32,067 nucleotides of DNA from Terriglobia bacterium. GTDB taxonomy: Bacteria; Acidobacteriota; Terriglobia; Bryobacterales; Bryobacteraceae. The notes beneath the pieces were generated by a model. That model saw only the letters and a list, made by a program, of their open reading frames with translations, was not told the origin of the DNA and made no database searches. Made by a program: the position numbers and the translations under genes. Positions 24,853-30,173 of this stretch are shown here, piece after piece; within the stretch, counting starts at the first letter, position 1; the number at the start of each line of letters is the position of its first letter. Location of the stretch: NCBI GenBank assembly GCA_003175985.1, contig PSRJ01000358.1, positions 1 to 32,067 on the forward strand, in the 5' to 3' direction.

Positions 24853-26113
24853 TCGGGTATTTGTGTTTCTGCTGCTGAGCGGCTTGCCCAGCCTGCAGGC
24901 GGCGGGCCTCGGCGGTCCAGTTACGTTCAGCAAGGACGTGGCGCCCATATTCCAGAAAAACTGCCAGTCGTGTCATCACGCCGGCACGTCAGCGCCGATG
25001 TCGCTGGTGACCTATAAAGACGCCCGCCCCTGGGCCCGCTCCATCAAGCAGCGCGTGGTGCAGCGCGACATGCCGCCCTGGCACCTCGACAAGACCGTCG
25101 GCATCCGTCAATACAAGAATGACCGCTCGCTCAGCGATGAAGAGATCGCCACTATCTCGCGCTGGGTAGATGACGGCGCGCCCGAAGGCAATCCCGCCGA
25201 CATGCCGGCGCCATTGACCTTCCCGCCCGATAGCCAGTGGTTCATCGGCAAGCCCGATTTGCTCGTGACCACCGAGCAGGATTTCATGATGTATCCCAAA
25301 GGACCGGATTGGTGGATCGACCAGTTCGCCGATGTGAAGCTCGACGAAGACCGCTGGATTCAGGCCATGGAGATCAAGCCCAGCAATCCGAAGATCGTGC
25401 ATCATGCCGTGGTCAACGTGATTGAGCCGGATGCTCCGGAAGGAACGCCCTCCGGAGGCGTGCAGCTTCACGAATATGCGGTCGGCAAGTACGGCGATAT
25501 CTTCGCCGAGAATACCGGCCGCCTGCTCAAAAAAGGCACGCGCCTGCGGTTCGATATGCACTACTTCGCCATCGGCTCCGAGCAGCACAACCACACCACC
25601 ATCGCCTTCAAGTTCTATCCCAAGGGGTTCGTTCCCAAGTATCAGGTGCGCTCGGTAGCCATCCGCAACGTTCCCAACGACGAGTTGGAGATCCCGCCCA
25701 ACTCGGTGGTGCGCACAGACGGCTATTACCGGCTCACGCGCAACGCGCGCATCGACGCCTTCCAGCCTCACATGCACATGCGCGGCCGCGGGATGACCGT
25801 GGAAGCCATCAATCTCGACAACACCACCACCATTCTCAGTTCCGTGGATCACTTCAATTTCAACTGGCATGTCAACTACATCTACGCCGATGACGTAACA
25901 CCGCTGCTGCCGGCCGGGACAGTGCTGCACATGATCGGCATCCACGACAACACCGCCGCCAATCCGCGCAATCCTGATCCCTCCGTATGGGCAGGCTTTG
26001 GAGAGCGCAGTGTGGACGACATGGTGCAAGTGTGGCTCGATATCGTGTATCTGGACGACGCCGAATTCAAACGGCTGGCGGACGAACGGAAGGCCAAGGG
26101 AGGAAAGCTATGA
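24833..26113 (+). CDS. Heme-c / copper type II ascorbate-dependent-monooxygenase-like protein (copy 1)
   Basis: An exported 426-residue redox protein. After a signal peptide (about 1-23) comes a cytochrome-c-like domain (about 30-115) with the heme site CQSCH (44-48), and Met80 of RDMPPWH as the likely axial ligand. Residues 130-410 match the two-lobed PHM/DBH copper fold: His190-His191 (IVHHAVV) and His243 (DMHYF) at the first copper, His313 and His315 (QPHMHMRG) and Met397 (SVDDMVQVWLDIVYL) at the second. The last block corresponds to the Met ligand region of PHM. In characterised members the enzyme hydroxylates an activated C-H with O2 and ascorbate; a built-in heme could supply the electrons instead. 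The substrate is unknown. GGAGG 5 nt before ATG 24833 supports the start. A paralogue follows directly with a 4-bp overlap. Confidence 0.85.
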   Translation: MLARNADRVFVFLLLSGLPSLQAAGLGGPVTFSKDVAPIFQKNCQSCHHAGTSAPMSLVTYKDARPWARSIKQRVVQRDMPPWHLDKTVGIRQYKNDRSLSDEEIATISRWVDDGAPEGNPADMPAPLTFPPDSQWFIGKPDLLVTTEQDFMMYPKGPDWWIDQFADVKLDEDRWIQAMEIKPSNPKIVHHAVVNVIEPDAPEGTPSGGVQLHEYAVGKYGDIFAENTGRLLKKGTRLRFDMHYFAIGSEQHNHTTIAFKFYPKGFVPKYQVRSVAIRNVPNDELEIPPNSVVRTDGYYRLTRNARIDAFQPHMHMRGRGMTVEAINLDNTTTILSSVDHFNFNWHVNYIYADDVTPLLPAGTVLHMIGIHDNTAANPRNPDPSVWAGFGERSVDDMVQVWLDIVYLDDAEFKRLADERKAKGGKL

Positions 26114-27375
26114 GAGGCGCAGCCCTTTCGATGTTATTCATAGCCAGCGGCACCGCGTTCGCCGCTGGAGAAGTTACCTTCAGCAAAGACGTCGCGCCGA
26201 TCTTCCAGCGCGCTTGCCAGAATTGCCACCGCCCGGGATCGATCGCCCCCATGTCGCTGCTGACCTACAAGGATGCGCGTCCCTGGGCACGGTCGATCAA
26301 AGCGAAGGTCGTGTTGCGCGAAATGCCGCCCTGGCATATCGACCGCACGGTCGGTATCCACAAGTTCAAGGACGACCCTTCGTTGAGCGACGATGAAATC
26401 GCCACCATTTCGAAATGGGTCGATAGCGGCGCCGCCGAAGGGAATCCGGCCGATCTGCCGTCGCCGCGCCAGTTCAGCGATCTCGATAACTGGCACATCG
26501 GCAAACCCGACCTGGTGGTCACCATGGCCAAGCCGTACAAGCTGCGCGCTAACGGGCCGGATGAATACGTCGATATCGACGTGGACCCCGGCATCACGGA
26601 AGATGTTTACGTCGAGGCCGTGGAAACCAAGCCGGATCTCGGCTTCAAAGTGGTCCACCACGCCACGACCAACCTGGTGGAAGACCCGGAAGAGGATCCC
26701 ATCGGCCTCTTCCTGAACGAATACGCCGTCGGCAAGAACGCCGATATCTTCCCGGAGAATTCGGGCCGGCTGATCAAGGCCGGTTCGAAAATTCACTTCA
26801 ATCTTCATCTGCACCCATACGGGGAGGAGACGCCGGTAAAGGTATCGCTCGGGCTCAAGTTCTTTCCGAAGGGTGCCGCACCAAAGTACGTGGCGTTCAC
26901 ACAGCACATGGGCGATGTTACAGACCTCGACATTCCCGCGGGCCAGGTGGTGCGCAGCGACGGCTACTTCCGCCTGCCAAAACCGGCGCTGATTTCCGCA
27001 TTCCAGCCGCACTTTCACACGCGCGGCAAGGCGCAGTGCATGGAGGCGATTTATCCCGACGTGCGCGCCGACTCGGCACGCCCCGGACCTGCACGGTCCG
27101 AGACGCTCAGTTGCGTGAGCAACTACATCTTCGGCTGGAGCATCACGTATCCCTACGCCGAAGATGTGGCTCCCCTGCTGCCCGCAGGGACCGTGATTCA
27201 CGTAACCACGTGGCACGACAACACGGATAACAATAAGTTCAACCCCAACCCGAAAAACTGGGTAGGATCCGGGCAGCGCACAATTGACGAGATGAGCTTC
27301 GCCTGGGTCAGCCTGTACTACCTGGATGAGGCCGATTACCAGCAGCGGATTCAGGCGAAGCTGGCGAAACGATGA
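26110..27375 (+). CDS. Heme-c / copper type II ascorbate-dependent-monooxygenase-like protein (copy 2)
   Basis: A 421-residue paralogue of the gene before it. It has a signal peptide (1-19, ending GTAFAAG), a heme-c site CQNCH (36-40) with Met72 in REMPPWH, and the PHM-like copper ligands His183-His184 (VVHHATT), His233 (NLHLH), His301 and His303 (QPHFHTRG) and Met395 (TIDEMSFAWVSLYYL). Compared with copy 1, the stretch after QPHxH differs (FHTRG against MHMRG), an extra Cys pair occurs (Cys310 and Cys335) and a Pro/Arg-rich loop is inserted near 320-330, so the substrate pocket has probably diverged. ATG 26110 overlaps the previous stop (ATGA) and has AGGAAAG upstream; the open frame upstream of it overlaps copy 1 and is ignored. 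The start of the next gene overlaps its stop by 4 bp. Confidence 0.85.
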   Translation: MRGAALSMLFIASGTAFAAGEVTFSKDVAPIFQRACQNCHRPGSIAPMSLLTYKDARPWARSIKAKVVLREMPPWHIDRTVGIHKFKDDPSLSDDEIATISKWVDSGAAEGNPADLPSPRQFSDLDNWHIGKPDLVVTMAKPYKLRANGPDEYVDIDVDPGITEDVYVEAVETKPDLGFKVVHHATTNLVEDPEEDPIGLFLNEYAVGKNADIFPENSGRLIKAGSKIHFNLHLHPYGEETPVKVSLGLKFFPKGAAPKYVAFTQHMGDVTDLDIPAGQVVRSDGYFRLPKPALISAFQPHFHTRGKAQCMEAIYPDVRADSARPGPARSETLSCVSNYIFGWSITYPYAEDVAPLLPAGTVIHVTTWHDNTDNNKFNPNPKNWVGSGQRTIDEMSFAWVSLYYLDEADYQQRIQAKLAKR

Positions 27376-28190
27376 GGAATTTGTTCTGGCTGGCGGCGAG
27401 TCTGGCATTCGCCCAAGGCCCTCCGCCTCCGACGTATATCCCGCAGACGAAATTCGACGCAGGCCAAAACGTCGTGCCGGTTTTCGAGGGCTGGCTGCGC
27501 AACACCGATGGCAGCTTCACCATGGTGTTCGGATACTTCAACCGGAATTTCAAAGAAGAGCTTGTGATTCCAGCCGGCCCGGATAACAAGATCGAGCCGG
27601 GCGAGGCGGATCGCGGCCAGCCCACCTATTTCCTGCCGCGCCGCCAGCCCTGGGTCTTTCGCGTTCCCGTGCCGAAAGACTGGGGACAGAAGGAGCTGGT
27701 GTGGACCCTCACTTCGCACGGCCGCACCGAGAAGGCTTACGCCCAACTCTTGCCGGTCGAAGAGATCACCGAACGCATCATCATGACGCGGGGAAACCTC
27801 AACCCCGGCGATGATGATCCGAACAAGCCCCCTTCGATCACCATCGCCCCGCCCGGCGCGGCGAGTTTGACCAGCCCGCTGACGCTGACTGCGTTGGTGA
27901 CTGATGACGGTCTGCCGAAACCGCGCGCGCCCGTGAAGCCTCGCCCCGGCGCTCAGTCGAACACCGTGGACAACCGGCCGCGCGGCCTCAACGTAAGCTG
28001 GATGCAATACCGCGGCCCGGCGAAGGCGACCTTCGATGCGTCCGGGCCGATGCCGGTGGCAGACGGTAAAGCAGTCACCACGGTGCGCTTCATCGAGCCG
28101 GGAACTTACGTGCTACGGGCCACGGCGAATGATGGCCAGTTGTCGACGAAGGTAGATTTGACCGTGACGGTCAAGCCGGACACTCATTGA
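27372..28190 (+). CDS. Exported beta-rich partner protein B of the monooxygenase operon
   Basis: A 272-residue exported protein, paralogous to the first gene of the operon. The signal peptide is short (MRNLFWLAASLAFAQG). Shared blocks are VVPVFEGWLRNTDGSFTMVFGY and NRNFKEELVIPAGPDNKIEPG, then ADRGQPTYFLPRRQPWVFRVPVPKDWG and LVWTLTSHG; the second half again resembles an Ig-like sandwich (TLTALVTDDGLPKPRAPVKP; VSWMQYRGPAKATFD; PGTYVLRATANDGQLSTKVDLTV). A basic Pro-rich insert near residues 178-200 is absent from partner A, while the Cys-Cys motif of A is absent here. It overlaps the preceding monooxygenase stop by 4 bp, so all four genes are translationally linked. The function is unknown. One strong hairpin follows 82 bp after the stop. 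Confidence 0.75.
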   Translation: MRNLFWLAASLAFAQGPPPPTYIPQTKFDAGQNVVPVFEGWLRNTDGSFTMVFGYFNRNFKEELVIPAGPDNKIEPGEADRGQPTYFLPRRQPWVFRVPVPKDWGQKELVWTLTSHGRTEKAYAQLLPVEEITERIIMTRGNLNPGDDDPNKPPSITIAPPGAASLTSPLTLTALVTDDGLPKPRAPVKPRPGAQSNTVDNRPRGLNVSWMQYRGPAKATFDASGPMPVADGKAVTTVRFIEPGTYVLRATANDGQLSTKVDLTVTVKPDTH

Positions 28191-28271
28191 CCACCGGAAC
28201 GTAGCGCCGCGTATCAACGAACGATATCAAACGCGCGCCCGCGGTTCGGACCAAAGCGAAAGATCGCAAAA

Positions 28272-28305
28272 TCGGCATCGAGCGACGCAGCACGCTCGAT
28301 GCCGA
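28272..28305. repeat. Perfect 13-bp inverted repeat (strong hairpin) after the monooxygenase operon
   Basis: TCGGCATCGAGCG (28272-28284) and CGCTCGATGCCGA (28293-28305) pair perfectly over 13 bp around an 8-nt loop. No T run follows on either strand. It lies 82 bp after the operon end and just before IS630-derived sequence. It could be an mRNA 3' end structure, a Rho-assisted terminator, or a mobile-element end. Confidence 0.7.
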
Positions 28306-28336
28306 GGCGGCGCATCACGGCGAAGCTTGTACTTGC

Positions 28337-28662
28337 GGCCTGTCGACGACTGTGACGACGGTGTTGCTGTGGCGAAAGCGTTATGAAGTCGGGGGTCTGG
28401 CTGGTTGTTCGCTGACCGGCCGCACAGCGGGCACTCGAAGCGGATTTCCAACAATAAAGAAGGCGCCATCGTGAAGGCCACGATGAGGACCGTTCCTAAG
28501 GATTCGACCTACTGGAGTGCGCTCCATGACGGCAAACCAGAAGGTTAGTCCGGCTACTGTGCTGCGAATCTGGAAGAAACACAGGATGCAATCCCGTCGA
28601 ATCAATCGTTTAAGTTCAGCAATGCTCCGGCGTCGGCTCAACATCAGCGGCCGACGAAATAG
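28337..28662 (+). pseudogene. Decayed IS630-family transposase, N-terminal and middle part
   Basis: Pieces of one IS630-type transposase appear in order on this strand but in different frames. From 28337: GLSTTVTTVLLWRKRYEVGGLAG, the N-terminal helix-turn-helix region. From 28465: AIVKATMRTVPKDSTYWSA. After a frameshift, from ATG 28526: MTANQKVSPATVLRIWKKHRMQ, then SRRINR. After another shift at about 28609: FKFSNAPA. These match the usual IS630 order (LWRKRY...GLAGL, PKxATHWS, MAxxxGVSxATVxRIWxxHGL, RxxxFKxSxDP). The DDE catalytic part is missing here. Internal stops and at least three frameshifts show that it is dead. The match is by recognition, not a search. Confidence 0.75.
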
Positions 28663-28742
28663 ACGACCAGAGATTGCCTCGTGGGTAGGGTGACTGCGCC
28701 GTCCTGAAAAGTGGTCTAAGATTGTGTCTGGAGACAGCGGGA

Positions 28743-28765
28743 AGGGCTGGACCGGTTCCAGCCCT
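28743..28765. repeat. 9-bp perfect inverted repeat
   Basis: AGGGCTGGA (28743-28751) and TCCAGCCCT (28757-28765) form a perfect 9-bp stem with a 5-nt loop. No T run is present. It lies about 100 bp after the end of the winged-helix gene (minus strand) and within the scar region; it could be that gene's 3' hairpin or part of an element end. Confidence 0.45.
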
Positions 28766-28865
28766 AAACGTTTGGACCGCCGCGCCGCCTTCACGGATCG
28801 GGTCGGCGACCCCGCTGCACTTGAACCTGGGGGTGACGGGTTCCGCGGCCGGCCGCCCTTTCAGT

Positions 28866-29300
28866 TCAAACTGTTTGAAGTTTTTTCTGCGCGCTGCGAT
28901 CGCGGAGCGTAAGCGTGTTCCGGCTTGCCTCCTTCAGAACACGGACCAGCGGCGTCAAATCGTAGTTACGGGCGACAGGCCCGTCTTCTGGCCGCGCTGT
29001 CCGCGAGCGCTTGATGAATTCCTTCTCCTCCAGCTTCTTAAGGTGCCGTTCAACCGTTCGCTTCGTTACGTTCATTCGTTTCGCAATCCGGGCCGCCGAT
29101 ATGAACGGCGGAACATCCTTCTCCCACCAATGCGCCGTCAGGTTCAGAAGAACAACCACGTCGAGCGCGTCCAGCCCCAATCGGCTCTGCGCCCGGATAA
29201 GCACGTTCGGAACGACCTGAAAGCCGGCGTCTAGTGCTGCGCCCCACTTTTCCTGGATGATCCTGTCCCGCCTGCCGCTATCTCCTGGCATGGCTCCCAT
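28866..29300 (-). CDS. Winged helix-turn-helix protein of mobile-element type
   Basis: A 144-residue soluble protein with a winged helix-turn-helix: GLDALDVVVLLNLTAHWWEKDVPPFIS, then AARIAKRMNVTKRTVERHLKKLEEKEFIKRSRTARP (about residues 42-103). This layout, with a His-Trp-Trp helix before the recognition region, is familiar from small DNA-binding proteins on genomic islands and plasmids that resemble the N-terminal domain of replication initiators. The C-terminus is a short basic helix. ATG 29300 lacks a Shine-Dalgarno, and ATG 29291 is an alternative. AT-rich DNA with palindromes lies just upstream. It sits between two IS630 fragments, so it is probably cargo of, or a leftover from, a former element. 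The function is otherwise unknown. Confidence 0.65.
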   Translation of the reverse strand: MGAMPGDSGRRDRIIQEKWGAALDAGFQVVPNVLIRAQSRLGLDALDVVVLLNLTAHWWEKDVPPFISAARIAKRMNVTKRTVERHLKKLEEKEFIKRSRTARPEDGPVARNYDLTPLVRVLKEASRNTLTLRDRSAQKKLQTV

Positions 29301-29606
29301 AACATTTAAAGTCTAACATAGAGAGCATAATTGAATATTCATATAGCGACACTAGAGTCGCAGAAAATTTGCCCGCCTTTCGCAATGGGAACTATGACAG
29401 AAGATGGCGATGGCCAGAATCTGCAAATCCAGGAAATTTTTATGAAAAGGAAATTTTCGAGAATCGCGGGTGAGAAGATTGTATCTCGGCGGCTTCACCG
29501 AGGCAGAATAGCGTTTTTGTCTCGGCCGCTTCTGTTATGCCGCTGTGTCGCTCTGGCCAGCAGATATCCGATCATCAGCACCGAAGCGCTGCGGCGTTGA
29601 GGCCGC
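29301..29606. other. AT-rich non-coding stretch with palindromes and a direct repeat
   Basis: I see no convincing gene in these 306 bp; an 89-codon plus-strand ORF has no recognisable domain. Close to the winged-helix gene lie a perfect palindrome TGAATATTCA (29332-29341) and a near-perfect one, GCGAC-N6-GTCGC (29346-29361, central CTAG), possible operators for it. Further on, TCTCGGCGGCTTC (29484-29496) recurs with one mismatch at 29520-29532. The base composition is lower in GC than the flanking operons, in line with foreign origin. Confidence 0.4.
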
Positions 29607-29753
29607 TCACGAGATGTATTTGCGGATCTGGCGCGCCAGATCGGCGACTGAGGTGAAGATACCGCGGGACAACAGGTCGCGCTGGATTTTGGCAAACCAG
29701 AGTTCCACTCGATTCAGCCACGAATACGTGGGCGTGAAATGGAGTTGCACCTT
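29607..29753 (-). pseudogene. IS630-family transposase C-terminal fragment
   Basis: The frame reads VQLHFTPTYSWLNRVELWF and then AKIQRDLLSRGIFTSVADLARQIRKYIS before a stop. It matches the end of IS630 transposases (LHFTPTYSSWLNQVExWF, then the last catalytic Glu, and FxSVxDLxxxIxxYI). One Ser of TYSSWLN is missing and the last 20 or so residues of a full protein are absent. It is on the opposite strand to the other IS630 fragment, and it is joined in frame to the remains of a PIN-toxin gene. Confidence 0.8.
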
Positions 29754-29849
29754 GAATAGTCGCTCACCGCCCGGCAGACTGGCGCGAATTGTTGGTATCC
29801 GATCGATCAGTCGCGGCATACCACACAGATTTACTGACGAAAGACTCAT
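29754..29849 (-). pseudogene. Frameshifted stub of a VapC-like PIN-domain toxin
   Basis: A strong AGGAG site and ATG 29849 stand 9 bp after the stop of the ribbon-helix-helix gene, as expected for a toxin partner. The first codons read MSLS; one base later in frame, the sequence reads FVSKSVWYAATDRSDTNN and SRQ, the typical PIN opening (MxLFVDTSVWYAAxDRxDxxxxRA). A second shift restores the first frame at LPGGERLF, the next PIN segment. IS630 sequence then replaces the rest. The first catalytic Asp is also changed (FVSK for FVDT). So the gene is dead. The identification rests on this three-part match read by eye. Confidence 0.65.
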
Positions 29850-29858
29850 GGGTCTCCT

Positions 29859-30116
29859 CTATCGGCGGCGCGGCTTGGTGCGCCCAGAGACGAAAGCCTG
29901 AGCGAGCATGGCGTCTTTGTTTTTTGCCACATCGGAACCGCCAGAAGATCCCAGGTCGAACGCAATTGACACGTCAGCCGCCGTTTGAGAGGTGCCAAGA
30001 TCCCGCGTGATGAGACGACGAATATATTCAGGCAGTGAAATGCCCATTTCAGTGGCGCGTTGGCGCGCCCGCCGCCGTGTTTCCGCCTCCAGCGTGATCC
30101 CTGTACGTAACATCAT
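29859..30116 (-). CDS. Ribbon-helix-helix (VapB/CopG-like) antitoxin, orphan
   Basis: An 85-residue DNA-binding protein with a ribbon-helix-helix fold at residues 5-40 (TGITLEAETRRRARQRATEMGISLPEYIRRLITRDLG). The C-terminal half (about 45-85, ending AQAFVSGRTKPRRR) would be the toxin-binding part. Such proteins bind palindromes in their own promoter and neutralise a toxin made from the next gene. Here the next gene is only a broken PIN-toxin stub, so the protein is an orphan antitoxin. ATG 30116 has GGTGA about 5 nt upstream; a second ATG follows directly. It lies 57 bp from the end of the PQQ dehydrogenase gene, on the same strand. Confidence 0.75.
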   Translation of the reverse strand: MMLRTGITLEAETRRRARQRATEMGISLPEYIRRLITRDLGTSQTAADVSIAFDLGSSGGSDVAKNKDAMLAQAFVSGRTKPRRR

Positions 30117-30131
30117 GATGTCACCATCATG
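30110..30131. promoter_or_regulatory. Overlapping palindromes at the antitoxin start, possible autoregulatory operator
   Basis: ACATCATGATGT (30110-30121) is a perfect 12-bp palindrome covering the antitoxin start codons. CATGATG (30114-30120) and CATCATG (30125-30131) form a second perfect inverted repeat with a 4-bp spacer. Symmetric sites at this place are typical of ribbon-helix-helix autoregulation; the tandem ATG codons could produce part of the symmetry by chance. Confidence 0.45.
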
Positions 30132-30173
30132 CCGCCAGCCAACACCGGCGAACGGCAGGATTTCCCGTAATTC

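Noticed and set aside
28381..28794. 137-codon minus-strand ORF
   Set aside because: Antisense to the IS630 fragments, which make sense only on the plus strand.
28865..28879. TTCAAAC-T-GTTTGAA palindrome
   Set aside because: It covers the last codons and stop of the winged-helix gene and has no T run; a chance symmetry is likely.
29331..29600. 89-codon plus-strand ORF in the scar
   Set aside because: No recognisable domain, no Shine-Dalgarno, and it runs through palindromes and into antisense IS630 sequence.
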